Origin: Streptomyces sp. NBC_00448
GTDB taxonomy: Bacteria > Actinomycetota > Actinomycetes > Streptomycetales > Streptomycetaceae
NCBI RefSeq assembly: GCF_036014115.1
Contig: NZ_CP107913.1
Location: 5,007,001 to 5,071,000 of the forward strand
DNA: 64,000 bases
Direction of reading: 5' to 3'
Shown here: piece after piece, positions 35,145 to 44,241 of the stretch
How the letters are laid out: every line of letters begins with the position of its first letter
Position numbering within the stretch: the stretch's first letter is position 1
Position numbers and translations under genes: made by a program
The notes under the pieces: generated by a model
Told to the model about the DNA's origin: nothing
What the model saw: the letters and a program-made list of their open reading frames with translations, nothing else
Database searches by the model: none

Positions 35145-35180
35145 CAGGGCCCGCAGGCTTCCCCGCCTGCGGGCCCTGCT
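35145..35180. terminator. Bidirectional terminator, sortase and pknB
   Basis: 15-bp perfect stem, GCAGGGCCCGCAGGC (35145-35159) and complement (35166-35180), loop TTCCCC, between the convergent sortase and pknB genes. Confidence 0.8.
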
Positions 35181-35211
35181 GCGTCGTTCGCCGTGCCGGC
35201 CGGCGTCGTCC

Positions 35212-37197
35212 TCAGTGGCCGAAGCCGTTGCCTCCGCCCACCGCGGTGAGGGTCACCGGCTGCCCCTCCTGGAGCTGGGTGCCCGCCCCCGGGTCGACCT
35301 GGAAGACCTTGGCGTTGTCGTCGGCCTGGTTGCCCGTCATGTCGACCGCGGTGATCTGCAGGTTCAGGTTCAGCGCCTGGAGTTCCTGCTTGGCCTGACC
35401 GACGGTCTTGCCCGTCAGGTCGCCCGGCATGGTCGCCGGCGGCTGCTGGCTCTGCTGCGGCCCCGAGGAGACGGTCAGCACGATCGCGGTGTCCAGCGAC
35501 TGCTCGCCCGCGTTCGGATCGGGTGTCTGGCTGATGACGCTGCCCTGGGGCGTCTCGTCGGACGGCTGGTCCGTGCCCCGGGTGATGTTCGTGAAGCCCT
35601 GCGTCTTGAGCGCGCTGACCGCCTGGTCGTAGGTGTCGCCCTTGACGTTGGTCGGGGTGACCTTCTTCGGCTGCACCGCGACGGTCAGGGTGATCGTCGA
35701 GCCCTTGGCGACCTTGGTGCCGCCCTTCGGGTCCTGGCTGAGGACGGTGCCGGCGTCCACGGTGGTGGACGTCTGGGTCTTCTGCTCGACCTGGAAGCCC
35801 TGCTTGGTCAGCTCGGTGTTCGCGTCGTCGAACTTGTCGTTGGTCACATCCGGCACCGCGATCGGTGCGGAGCCCTTCGACAGGTTGACGGTGACCGTCT
35901 TGTCCGACGGGATCTCGGAGTCGGCCTTCGGGTCCTGCTGGCAGACCAGGTTCTTGTCGACGTTCGGGCAGAAGACCGCCGGGCCCTTGACCAGCTTGAT
36001 GCCGACGTTGTCCGCCTTGGCCTGGGCGTCGGTCATCGAGACGTTGGTGAAGTCCGGCACGGTGCCGCCGCTCTGGGCGTGCCCGCCGAACAGCGACTTG
36101 CCGAGGAAGATCGCGCCGATCAGCACCAGCACCGCGGCCACGACCAGCAGCACCGTGGAGGTGTTGCTGGACTTCTTCTGGCGCCGCCGGTCCGGGCGGT
36201 CCTCGTAGCCGTAGCCGCCGTCGTCGTCGCGGGCCGGCGGCAGCATCGAGGTCTGCGGGTCGGTCTGCGGCGGCATCGCGGTGGTGGCCGCCGTGTCGCC
36301 GTACTGGTGCGGGTAGCCGTAGCCGGCCGCGCCCATCATGGCGGTGGCGCCGACCGGCTGGCCGTCCAGCGCCGCCTCCACGTCGGCCCGCATCTCGTCG
36401 GCCGACTGATAGCGGTAGTCCGGGTCCTTGGTCAGCGCCTTCAGCACGATGGCGTCCATCGCCGGGGTGACCTCGGGGTCGTACACCGACGGCGGCTGCG
36501 GCTCCTCGCGCACGTGCTGGTACGCCACCGCGACCGGCGAGTCGCCGACGAACGGCGGCCGGACGGTCAGCAGCTCGTACAGCAGGCAACCCGTCGAGTA
36601 CAGGTCGGAGCGCGCGTCGACCTGCTCGCCCTTGGCCTGCTCGGGCGAGAGGTACTGCGCGGTGCCGATCACCGCGGCGGTCTGGGTCATGGTCATGCCG
36701 GACTCGCCCATCGCGCGGGCGATGCCGAAGTCCATGACCTTGACCTGGCCGGTGCGGGTCAGCATCACGTTCGCGGGCTTGATGTCGCGGTGCACGATGC
36801 CGGCCCGGTGGCTGTACTCCAGGGCCTGCAGGATGCCGACGGTCATCTCCAGCGAGCGCTCCGGCAGCAGCTTGCGCCCGGAGTGCAGCAGCTCGCGCAG
36901 GGTGGAGCCGTCGACGTACTCCATCACGATGTACGGGATGGAGACCCCGTCGACATAGTCCTCGCCGGTGTCGTACACGGCGACGATCGAGGGGTGGTTC
37001 AGAGAAGCGGCCGACTGGGCCTCACGGCGGAACCGGGCCTGGAAGGACGGATCACGGGCGAGGTCCACCCGTAGCGTCTTCACGGCAACGGTACGGCCGA
37101 GGCGCGTGTCATGGGCGAGGTACACCTCGGCCATGCCACCGCGGCCGAGCACCGAGCCCAGCTCGTACCGGCCGCCGAGGCGACGCGGCTCTTCCAT
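35212..37197 (-). CDS. pknB: PASTA-domain serine/threonine kinase PknB
   Basis: 661 aa. Kinase domain about 11-275: GRYELGSVLGRGGMAEVY, VAVKTL, HRDIKPANVM, DFGIA, GTAQYLSPEQAKG. After a juxtamembrane linker a membrane helix lies near 345-365 (NTSTVLLVVAAVLVLIGAIF), followed by four extracellular PASTA repeats (about 375-655) that bind peptidoglycan fragments/lipid II. It phosphorylates division and cell-wall proteins. Last gene of the fhaA operon; phosphatase pstP and FHA readers are encoded in the same operon. No second kinase (pknA) is present. Confidence 0.97.
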   Translation of the reverse strand: MEEPRRLGGRYELGSVLGRGGMAEVYLAHDTRLGRTVAVKTLRVDLARDPSFQARFRREAQSAASLNHPSIVAVYDTGEDYVDGVSIPYIVMEYVDGSTLRELLHSGRKLLPERSLEMTVGILQALEYSHRAGIVHRDIKPANVMLTRTGQVKVMDFGIARAMGESGMTMTQTAAVIGTAQYLSPEQAKGEQVDARSDLYSTGCLLYELLTVRPPFVGDSPVAVAYQHVREEPQPPSVYDPEVTPAMDAIVLKALTKDPDYRYQSADEMRADVEAALDGQPVGATAMMGAAGYGYPHQYGDTAATTAMPPQTDPQTSMLPPARDDDGGYGYEDRPDRRRQKKSSNTSTVLLVVAAVLVLIGAIFLGKSLFGGHAQSGGTVPDFTNVSMTDAQAKADNVGIKLVKGPAVFCPNVDKNLVCQQDPKADSEIPSDKTVTVNLSKGSAPIAVPDVTNDKFDDANTELTKQGFQVEQKTQTSTTVDAGTVLSQDPKGGTKVAKGSTITLTVAVQPKKVTPTNVKGDTYDQAVSALKTQGFTNITRGTDQPSDETPQGSVISQTPDPNAGEQSLDTAIVLTVSSGPQQSQQPPATMPGDLTGKTVGQAKQELQALNLNLQITAVDMTGNQADDNAKVFQVDPGAGTQLQEGQPVTLTAVGGGNGFGH

Positions 37198-37370
37198 AGC
37201 TCTGCCCTCTCCTCAATCCCGCTGTCCCAAGCTCAACCCGACATGTGAACCTGTGCCCTACGCCTGCTCGGGGATACGCTACCGGGCGCGCGGCGCGCAC
37301 ATTCGGCTCAGCGGTCCGCTGATATCCGACCGGTATCTGGCTGCGACCCAATCCGGACGTGACGTGTCTC

Positions 37371-38831
37371 TCACTTGTTGAGCACCGCTTCCATGACGTC
37401 CTTGGCGATCGGGGCGGCGAAGCCGCCACCGGAGACGTCGTCGTGGTTGGCGGCTGCGTCCTCGACCACGACCGCCACGGCGACCGGCGACCCCTGGTCG
37501 GTCATCGCGTAGGAGACGAACCAGGCGTACGGCGTGCCCTCGTTGTTGATGCCGTGCTGCGCGGTACCGGTCTTGCCGCCCACCTTGACGCCGGAGATCT
37601 TGGCGTTGGTGCCGGTACCCGAGTCGACGACGGTCTCCATCATGGACTGGAGCTTCTGCGCGTTCTCCGCCGACAGCGGCTGGCTCATCTGCTTGGGGCT
37701 GGTCTGCGCGATGGTGCTCAGGTTCGGCGCGACCAGCTTGTCGACCTCGTACGGCTGCATCAGCTTGCCGTTGTTCGCGATCGCGGAGGCGACCATCGCC
37801 ATCTGCAGCGGGGTGGCCGTGGTGTCGAACTGGCCGATCGACGACTGCGCGACGTGGTCGGGGCTCATCTCGGTGTCGAAGTTGCTGGCGTCCGCGCGGA
37901 CCGGGACGAACTGCTCCTTGTTGAAGCCGAACTGCTCGGCCTCGTCGACCATGTCCTTGAGCCCCACGTTGGCGCCGAGCTTGCCGAAGACGCTGTTGCA
38001 CGAGTACTTCAGCGCCTTGCGCAGGGACGCGTTCTTGCAGGGGATGTTGCCCTCGTTCGGCAGCGGGGTGGTGGTGCCCGGCAGGATGTACGGGTCCGGG
38101 GAGTTCGTGTCCTTGTCGATGTCGCTGACCGCGCCGTTCTGCAGCGCCGCGGCCGCGGTGACCAGCTTGAACGTCGAGCCGGGCGGGTAGGTCTGGCGCA
38201 GCGCCCGGTTCAGCGTCGGGTCGTCCGGGTCGTTCTTCTTCCCGACCGCGTTCCAGTTCTTCTCGTCGGTCAGCGAGTTGCCAGCGAAGGAGCCGGGGTC
38301 GTACGACGGGGTGCTGGCCATCGCGAGGATCGCGCCGGTGCGCGGGTCGAGCGCCACCACGGCGCCCTTCTTCTTGCCGAGCCCGTTGTACGCGGCGGCC
38401 TGCGCCTTGGCGTTCAGCGTGGTCACCACGTTGCCGCCCTGCTTCTGCTTGCCGGTGAGCAGGTCGACGGTGCGGTTGAAGAAGAGCCGGTCGTCGTCGC
38501 CGGTGAGGAACTTGTCCTCCACGCCCTCCAGCATGGTGGTGCTGTACGCCTGCGAGGCGTACCCGGTCACCGGCGCCCACATCGGGCCGTCGGTGAAGGT
38601 CTGCTTGTACTTGAAGTCGCTGCCGGTGGTCGTGGTGTGCCCGGTGATGGCCTTGCCGTCCACGATGATGTCGCCGCGCGGCTGGGCGAACTGGTTGATC
38701 GCCACCCGCCGGTTGTGCGGGTCGCTGGAGAGCTGGCCGGCCTGGACGTACTGCACGTAGTTCACGCGCGCGAGCAGGGCGAGGACGAGGAGGCCGCAGA
38801 AGACCGCGACCCGTCGTAGGGGCTTGTTCAC
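37371..38831 (-). CDS. pbpA: Penicillin-binding protein, transpeptidase
   Basis: 486 aa from GTG 38831, which overlaps the ftsW stop by 4 bp. One N-terminal membrane helix (VAVFCGLLVLALLARVNYVQ), a dimerisation domain, and a transpeptidase domain with PPGSTFK (active Ser), SCN motif in YSCNSVFG and KTG in VGGKTGTAQ. Class B PBP that cross-links peptidoglycan next to its FtsW/RodA partner. Gene order ftsW-pbpA-pknB fits the elongation/division module of actinobacteria. Confidence 0.96.
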   Translation of the reverse strand: MNKPLRRVAVFCGLLVLALLARVNYVQYVQAGQLSSDPHNRRVAINQFAQPRGDIIVDGKAITGHTTTTGSDFKYKQTFTDGPMWAPVTGYASQAYSTTMLEGVEDKFLTGDDDRLFFNRTVDLLTGKQKQGGNVVTTLNAKAQAAAYNGLGKKKGAVVALDPRTGAILAMASTPSYDPGSFAGNSLTDEKNWNAVGKKNDPDDPTLNRALRQTYPPGSTFKLVTAAAALQNGAVSDIDKDTNSPDPYILPGTTTPLPNEGNIPCKNASLRKALKYSCNSVFGKLGANVGLKDMVDEAEQFGFNKEQFVPVRADASNFDTEMSPDHVAQSSIGQFDTTATPLQMAMVASAIANNGKLMQPYEVDKLVAPNLSTIAQTSPKQMSQPLSAENAQKLQSMMETVVDSGTGTNAKISGVKVGGKTGTAQHGINNEGTPYAWFVSYAMTDQGSPVAVAVVVEDAAANHDDVSGGGFAAPIAKDVMEAVLNK

Positions 38832-40225
38832 TGGCTGCGCACCACCTGGGTCGCTTCGGCATCGGGAGAGGGGGCTGGGCTCGGCGCCGGGCGCCGGGCG
38901 GTGTCGCTGATTCTCAGCAGCAGCGCGACCAGCGCCCAGTTGGCGATCACCGAGGAGCCGCCCTGGGCGAGGAACGGCATGGTCATACCGGTCAGCGGGA
39001 TGAGCCCGGTGACGCCGCCGGCGACCACGAAGACCTGGAGCGCGAAGCCGCCGGACAGGCCGACCGCGAGCAGCTTGCCGAACGGGTCGCGGGCGGCCAG
39101 CGCGGTGCGCAGGCCGCGCTCGATCAGCAGCCCGTACAGCAGCAGGATGGCCATCACGCCGGCCAGGCCCAGTTCCTCGCCGACGGTGGCGAGGATGTAG
39201 TCGCTCTTCGGGGCGATGCCGCCGATCAGCCGGCTGTAGCCCTCGCCGAGGCCGGAGCCGAACAGGCCGCCGGAGCCGAAGGCGTAACGGGACTGGGCGG
39301 TCTCGGTGACGCCGCCGTTCTGGAGGGCGAGCGGGTGCAGCCACTCCTGGACGCGGACCTTGACGTGCGCCTCGGTGGAGCCGACCACGACGGCGCCGCC
39401 CGCGCTGAGCAGCAGGCCGAAGACGATCCAGCTGGTCCGCTCGGTGGCCACGTAGAGCATGATCACGAAGAGGCCGAAGAAGAGCAGCGAGGTGCCCAGG
39501 TCGGTCTCGAAGACCAGGATCATCAGGCTGAGCGCCCAGATCACCAGGATCGGACCGAGGTCGCGGCCGCGCGGCAGGTACAGGCCCATGAAGCGGCGGG
39601 AGGCGAGCGCGAGGGCGTCGCGCTTGACCATCAGGTAGCCGGCGAAGAAGACCGCGATCACGATCTTGGCGAACTCGCCCGGCTGGAGCGAGCCGACGCC
39701 GGGGATGGTGATCCAGATCCGGGCGCCGTAGACCGCCGGGAAGAAGATCGGCGCGATCAGCAGGGCGAGCGCGACGATCATCGAGATGTAGGTGTACCGC
39801 TGCAGGATGCGGTGGTCCTTGAGGAAGACCAGGACGATGGCGAAGAGCGCCACTCCCAGCGCCGACCACATCAGCTGCTTGGGGGCCATCGGGCCGCCGA
39901 GTTGGGCGGTGGTGATGGAGGGTTCCTGATCCAGCCGCCAGATGAGTACCAGGCCGAGGCCGTTGAGGAGGGTCGCGATCGGCAGCATCAGCGGGTCGGC
40001 GTAGGGCGCGAACTTCCGCACGAGCAGGTGCGCTATGCCCGCGATGCAGCCCAGGCCGAGGCCGTACTCCGCCAGGCTCGCGGGCACCGAGCCGTGCTTG
40101 GCGAGCCCGGCGTCGGCGTAGGCGAAGACGGGGATCGCCACTGCGAAGAGCAGCATGGCCAGTTCGGTGTTGCGGCGGTTGGGCGCGCCGATCGACGTGA
40201 TCGTCGTGGTGTTGCTGGCGCTCAT
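38828..40225 (-). CDS. ftsW: FtsW/RodA/SpoVE family lipid II polymerase
   Basis: 465 aa, about 10-12 membrane helices. SEDS-family features: LGLVLIWRLDQEPS, the conserved ARIWITIPGVGSLQPGEFAK segment, ETDLGTSLLFF, and the late PFLAQGGSSVIANWALVALL. Polymerises glycan strands with the adjacent transpeptidase. N-terminus hydrophilic (MSASNTTTITSIGAPNRRNT). C-terminal Pro/Ala tail cytosolic. Start ATG 40225, 37 bp after pstP. Confidence 0.95.
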   Translation of the reverse strand: MSASNTTTITSIGAPNRRNTELAMLLFAVAIPVFAYADAGLAKHGSVPASLAEYGLGLGCIAGIAHLLVRKFAPYADPLMLPIATLLNGLGLVLIWRLDQEPSITTAQLGGPMAPKQLMWSALGVALFAIVLVFLKDHRILQRYTYISMIVALALLIAPIFFPAVYGARIWITIPGVGSLQPGEFAKIVIAVFFAGYLMVKRDALALASRRFMGLYLPRGRDLGPILVIWALSLMILVFETDLGTSLLFFGLFVIMLYVATERTSWIVFGLLLSAGGAVVVGSTEAHVKVRVQEWLHPLALQNGGVTETAQSRYAFGSGGLFGSGLGEGYSRLIGGIAPKSDYILATVGEELGLAGVMAILLLYGLLIERGLRTALAARDPFGKLLAVGLSGGFALQVFVVAGGVTGLIPLTGMTMPFLAQGGSSVIANWALVALLLRISDTARRPAPSPAPSPDAEATQVVRSQ

Positions 40226-40262
40226 GACGAGCCGAACCTTCCTGCTGCTTTCCGTACCGGCA

Positions 40263-41771
40263 CTACTGCTGGTCCGTGCTGCACTGCCCGGCCAGCTTCT
40301 TCTCGTCGGGCGTCAGCGTCGGACCGGGAGCGGGGGTCGGGGTGGTGGTGACCTTCTTCCCGCCCTGCTGCTTGCCTTCGGAGTTGCCGGCGGCACCGCC
40401 GGAGCCGACCGAGTTCTCCGCGTTCTTCGCGGCGTTCTTCGCCTTGTCGGCCACGCTCTGGGCGTCGGCGACCTTCTTGCACACCCCCGCCTGCTGGGCG
40501 AGTTCGTCTGCCTTGTCGTTCGCCTGCCCGAGGCTGCTGGTGGCGATGGTGTCCTGCACCTGCTTGCGCTGGTACGACGGCAGGTACTTCAGCGGGATGT
40601 CCGCGCGGTCGTGGTGCACCTTGGACAGGCTGAGCCCGACGAGCTTCTGGTCGATGCCCTGGTAGACCGCGACGTGGTCGCCCTTGGCGCCCACGTAGTA
40701 CTGGGTCTGGGTCCAGGAGTACGCCGCGTACAGGCCGCCGGCCACCACGGCCAGCACCACCAGGGTGATCAGGCTGCGCTTGGGCCACTTGCGCCCGGCG
40801 GGCTTGTCGAGGTCGGCCTCGTCGTAGCCGCCGAAGGCGCCGAGCGGGGCGCCGGGCACCGGGTCGCCGCTGCCGGGCGGCCCGAACGCGCCGGACGGGC
40901 CGGCCTGGTGCGGGGCGCGGCCCAGCTCGGAGGCGCGGCCGGCCGGGGTGTCCAGATGCCGCGGGTCGTTGGGCTGCGACTGGTGTTCGGCGACCGCGCC
41001 GACCACCACCGGGGTGTCGTTGAGCTGTGCGGCCTGGGTGTCGCCGTCGTCGGTGTCCAGCACGTCCGCGACGATGCAGGTGATGTTGTCGGGGCCGCCG
41101 CCGCGCAGGGCGAGCTGGATCAGCTCCTGCACGGTCTCGTGCGGGGCCTGGTAGCCGCCGAGGGTGTCCTCCATCGTCTGATGGCTGACCACCCCGGACA
41201 GGCCGTCCGAGCAGATCAGGTAGCGGTCGCCGACCCGCACCTCGCGGATGGACAGGTCGGGTTCGACCCGCTCGCCGCTGCCGAGCGCGCGCATCAGCAA
41301 CGAGCGCTGCGGGTGGGTGGTGGCCTCTTCCTCGGTGATCCGGCCCTCGTCCACCAGCCGCTGCACCCAGGTGTGGTCCTGGGTGATCTGGGTGAGGACG
41401 CCGTCCCGCAGCAGGTACGCGCGGGAGTCGCCGACATGCACCAGGCCGAGCCGCTGCCCGGTCCACAGCAGGGCGGTGAGCGTGGTGCCCATGCCCTCCA
41501 GCTGCGGGTCCTCCTCGACCATGTGCAGCAACTGGTCGTTGGCCCGCTGCACGGCGGTGCCGAGGGAGGTGAGGATGTCCGAGCCGGGGATGTCGTCGTC
41601 GAGCGTGACGATGGAGGAGATCACCTCGGAGGAGGCGACCTCGCCGGCGGCCTGGCCGCCCATGCCGTCGGCGATCGCGAGCAGACGGGGGCCGGCGTAG
41701 CCGGAGTCCTCGTTCCCCTCGCGGATCATGCCCTTGTGTGAACCGGCGGCGAAACGCAGGCTCAATGACAT
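40263..41771 (-). CDS. pstP: PP2C-type Ser/Thr phosphatase
   Basis: 502 aa from ATG 41771. PP2C domain about 5-235 with metal-binding EDSGYAG, LLAIADGMGGQAAGE, GDSRAYLLRD, ICSDGLSGVV and GGPDNITCIVAD. A linker, one membrane helix (about 316-336, SLITLVVLAVVAGGLYAAYS) and an extracellular C-terminal region with a Ser/Gly/Lys-rich end complete it. Reverses PknB phosphorylation. Located between fhaB and ftsW as in other actinobacteria. Confidence 0.96.
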   Translation of the reverse strand: MSLSLRFAAGSHKGMIREGNEDSGYAGPRLLAIADGMGGQAAGEVASSEVISSIVTLDDDIPGSDILTSLGTAVQRANDQLLHMVEEDPQLEGMGTTLTALLWTGQRLGLVHVGDSRAYLLRDGVLTQITQDHTWVQRLVDEGRITEEEATTHPQRSLLMRALGSGERVEPDLSIREVRVGDRYLICSDGLSGVVSHQTMEDTLGGYQAPHETVQELIQLALRGGGPDNITCIVADVLDTDDGDTQAAQLNDTPVVVGAVAEHQSQPNDPRHLDTPAGRASELGRAPHQAGPSGAFGPPGSGDPVPGAPLGAFGGYDEADLDKPAGRKWPKRSLITLVVLAVVAGGLYAAYSWTQTQYYVGAKGDHVAVYQGIDQKLVGLSLSKVHHDRADIPLKYLPSYQRKQVQDTIATSSLGQANDKADELAQQAGVCKKVADAQSVADKAKNAAKNAENSVGSGGAAGNSEGKQQGGKKVTTTPTPAPGPTLTPDEKKLAGQCSTDQQ

Positions 41772-41858
41772 GCGTACCTCCCCCGTCGGTTCCGGGTACA
41801 TCCGCACGCTGCCCACCCTCTCGCTCGCGCGTCGTGGCTTCGCTGCCCCATTGTGCGA

Positions 41859-42374
41859 CTACTTCCGCAGCTCGATGACGGTCTTGCCGATGCGGATCGG
41901 CGCGCCCAGCGGGACCGGGGTGGGCGTGGTCAACCGGTTACGGTCCAGATAGGTGCCGTTGGTGGAACCCAGGTCCTCGACGATCCACTGGCCGTCGGTG
42001 TCCGGGTAGATCCTGGCATGCCTGCTGGACGCGTAGTCGTCATCGAGCACAATCGTCGAGTCATGCGCTCGGCCCAGGGTGATGGTCTGGCCCTGGAGTG
42101 CCACTGTGGTGCCGGCCAGCGAACCCTCGGCGACCACCAGTTTGGTGGGGGCGCCGCGTCGCTGGCGGTTGTTCTGCGGCTGCTGGCGGGGCTGCTGCAC
42201 CTGCTGCTGGCGCTGCTGCGGCGGGCGGGACCGGTCGTCGGCCCGGCGCGCGCCGCGCTGGGTCACCCGGGTCCCGAACAGGTCGCTCCGGATGACCTGG
42301 ACCGCGACGATGACGAACAGCCACAGCACGGCGAGGAAACCCAACCGCATGACCGTCAGGGTCAGCTCTGACAT
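41859..42374 (-). CDS. fhaB: FHA-domain protein FhaB (FipA-like)
   Basis: 171 aa from ATG 42374. One N-terminal membrane helix (LTVMRLGFLAVLWLFVIVAV), a Gln/Arg linker (about 35-70) and a C-terminal FHA domain about 90-171 with LGRAHDSTIVLDDDYASSRH and DLGSTNGTYLDRNRL. Binds phospho-threonine on partners of the PknB pathway. 10 bp after fhaA; the first codons have a weak ribosome site. Confidence 0.95.
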   Translation of the reverse strand: MSELTLTVMRLGFLAVLWLFVIVAVQVIRSDLFGTRVTQRGARRADDRSRPPQQRQQQVQQPRQQPQNNRQRRGAPTKLVVAEGSLAGTTVALQGQTITLGRAHDSTIVLDDDYASSRHARIYPDTDGQWIVEDLGSTNGTYLDRNRLTTPTPVPLGAPIRIGKTVIELRK

Positions 42375-42384
42375 TGGCCCCGCT

Positions 42385-43296
42385 TCACCCTTCGGCTTGC
42401 CTGTACACGATGGTGGTGCTCCCCACGACAATGCGGGAGCCGTCGCGGAGCGTAGCGCGCTGGGTGTGCTGTCCGTCCACCACGATGCCGTTTGTCGACC
42501 CGAGGTCCTGTACGACGGAGGGGGTGCCGACCCGGATTTCGCAGTGCTTGCGCGATACGCCCGGGTCGTCCACGCGCACGTCGGCCTCGGTGGAACGGCC
42601 GAGCACGAGGGTGGCGCGGGAGATCTGGTGGCGGGTGCCGTTGATCTCCACCCAGCGCCGGGTGGCGGCCGCGGGGGAGCCGGCCGGTACGCCGGTGCCG
42701 GGCAGCCGGGTCACCGGGGCGGCGCCGCCGGGCGGCGGCGCGGCGGGCATCGGCGGCGGGCCGGCCGGGCGCTGCGGCGGGCCGTGCCGGTCGGGCGCGG
42801 GCCGGGCCGGCCGCTGCTGGTTCGGCGGGTACGGCTGCGGGGCGGGCTGCTGCTGGTACGACGGCTGCGGCCGGCCGGCGGGCGGCTGGTGGCCCTGCGG
42901 CGCCTGCGCGTGCTGGGACTCGCTGGAGGCCAGGGTGCGGCTGCGCACCCGGTACAGCCCGGTGTCCAGGTCGTCGGCCCGCTCCAGGTGCACCTTGATG
43001 GTGCCCATGAACGTGTAGCGCTGCTGCTTGGCGTAGTCCTTGACCATCCCGGCGAGCTCGTCGCCGAGTTGGACCGCGTACGGGCTCAGCCGTTCGTAGT
43101 CGGGGGCGCTCAGTTCGACGATGAAGTCGTTGGGCACCACGGTGCGGTCGCGGTTCCAGATCGTCGCGTTGTTGTCGCACTCACGCTGCAGCGCACCCGC
43201 GATCTCCACGGGCTGCACCTCGCTCTTGAAGACCTTGGCGAAGGTGCCGTTTACCATGCCCTCAAGTCGCTGCTCGAAACGCTTCAGCACACCCAC
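42385..43296 (-). CDS. fhaA: FHA-domain protein FhaA (DUF3662 plus FHA)
   Basis: 303 aa from GTG 43296 (GGAGG 7-8 nt upstream; a longer frame lacks conservation). N-terminal DUF3662/FhaA domain about 1-120 (VLKRFEQRLEGMVNGTFAKV, EVQPVEIAGALQRE), a Pro/Gln-rich linker of about 85 residues and a C-terminal FHA domain (about 215-303) with LGRSTEADVRVDDPGVSRKH and DLGSTNGIVVDG. Recruits phosphorylated MurJ-type partners in mycobacteria. First gene of the operon that ends with pknB. Confidence 0.95.
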   Translation of the reverse strand: MGVLKRFEQRLEGMVNGTFAKVFKSEVQPVEIAGALQRECDNNATIWNRDRTVVPNDFIVELSAPDYERLSPYAVQLGDELAGMVKDYAKQQRYTFMGTIKVHLERADDLDTGLYRVRSRTLASSESQHAQAPQGHQPPAGRPQPSYQQQPAPQPYPPNQQRPARPAPDRHGPPQRPAGPPPMPAAPPPGGAAPVTRLPGTGVPAGSPAAATRRWVEINGTRHQISRATLVLGRSTEADVRVDDPGVSRKHCEIRVGTPSVVQDLGSTNGIVVDGQHTQRATLRDGSRIVVGSTTIVYRQAEG

Positions 43297-43701
43297 CGGG
43301 CACCTCCCTCCTCCGGGTCGTCCGTCGGCTCGTTTCCGATACTGCTTACTGATCGTATCCACGCGTGGGAAAAACCGGCGGTTCCCCGATCTTGCTCGGG
43401 CGGTCAGTGTCAACCCTCACACCGCGCCGCGCCTGCCCTCCTCCTACCCACTGCGATGGTAGATGGGGCCGCTGTACGCGGTCCCGGGTTCCGGCCGTAC
43501 CCACCAGTGTCCCCAGTGTCCCGCACCGGCAGACTCCACCACACCGCCTCCCCTCCGGGCGTGTGCCACCACCGGGCGCCCCGAAACGGATGTGATTGCA
43601 CCGCACGCGCCGTGCTAATCTTCTGCATGTCGGACGGGGCTCCCACACCACCAAGACCTACAGGTCCAGGGCAGTGTGAGAATCCCAACGACAACACCCA
43701 T
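43297..43701. other. Intergenic region, fhaA promoter and tRNA-Leu leader
   Basis: 405 bp between the divergent fhaA and tRNA-Leu genes. It should hold both promoters. TAATCT at 43616-43621 is a plausible -10 for the tRNA, though 80 bp upstream of it, with TGATTG (43593) as a weak -35. No open frame here has a ribosome site or recognisable product. Confidence 0.4.
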
Positions 43702-43785
43702 GCGCGGGTGGCGGAATAGGCAGACGCGCTGGATTCAGGTTCCAGTGCCCGAAAGGGCGTGGGGGTTCAACTCCCCCCTCGCGCA
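43702..43785 (+). tRNA. tRNA-Leu (CAG)
   Basis: 84 nt class II tRNA. Acceptor GCGCGGG with CTCGCGC (one G-T), anticodon stem CTGGA/TCCAG with loop TTCAGGT (anticodon CAG, 43736-43738), long variable arm TGCCCGAAAGGGCG, T-arm GGGGGTTCAACTCCCCC, discriminator A43785. No encoded CCA. Confidence 0.97.
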
Positions 43786-43795
43786 CACAGACGAG

Positions 43796-43827
43796 ACGGT
43801 CGGCATCGTAGTCACGATGCCGACCGT
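43796..43827. terminator. Hairpin terminator after tRNA-Leu
   Basis: Perfect 14-bp stem, ACGGTCGGCATCGT (43796-43809) and complement (43814-43827), loop AGTC, followed by TTCG. The region to 44241 holds this, the palindrome at 44103-44133 and otherwise no gene. Confidence 0.85.
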
Positions 43828-44102
43828 TTCGCGTTGTGCCAGGGCGATCCGCCGCCGCGGCCCGCTGCCGCTGTCCGCCGGTCCCTGGTGAGCGCGATCA
43901 CAGTCGTTCGGCCATGGCTCCCCTCGGGCGCGTCCAAGTGACCATCCGCTCCGTACCGCCGGGCGCGTCCGGGCAGTCCGGCCCCGCATCTCCGTCCCGC
44001 CGGCCGCCGGGAGGCCGTCCCCGGGAGATCGCTCGGGGATGACGACCTCGTGCACGGCGCGGCGCGCCAGATCCCGCGTTGACGGCCGCCGCGAGCATGC
44101 AA

Positions 44103-44133
44103 CACTATTAGATAGCTTGCTATGCAAATAGTG
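44103..44133. promoter_or_regulatory. AT-rich palindrome, candidate MarR operator
   Basis: CACTATT..ATAGC..GCTAT...AATAGTG: outer arms 44103-44109 and 44127-44133, inner arms 44112-44116 and 44119-44123. It is AT-rich in a GC-rich setting and lies about 110 bp before the F420-type reductase gene, whose downstream neighbour encodes a MarR protein. Fits a MarR-type operator; inferred. Confidence 0.5.
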
Positions 44134-44241
44134 GATCGGCCCGCGGCTCGACCGCGACCTTCCGGCCGGCCTGACCCTCTTCCGTCGGGCGTCCCGCGGC
44201 CCGCGGCCGGCGAAGCACCCCGTACGACAGAAGGAGACGAG

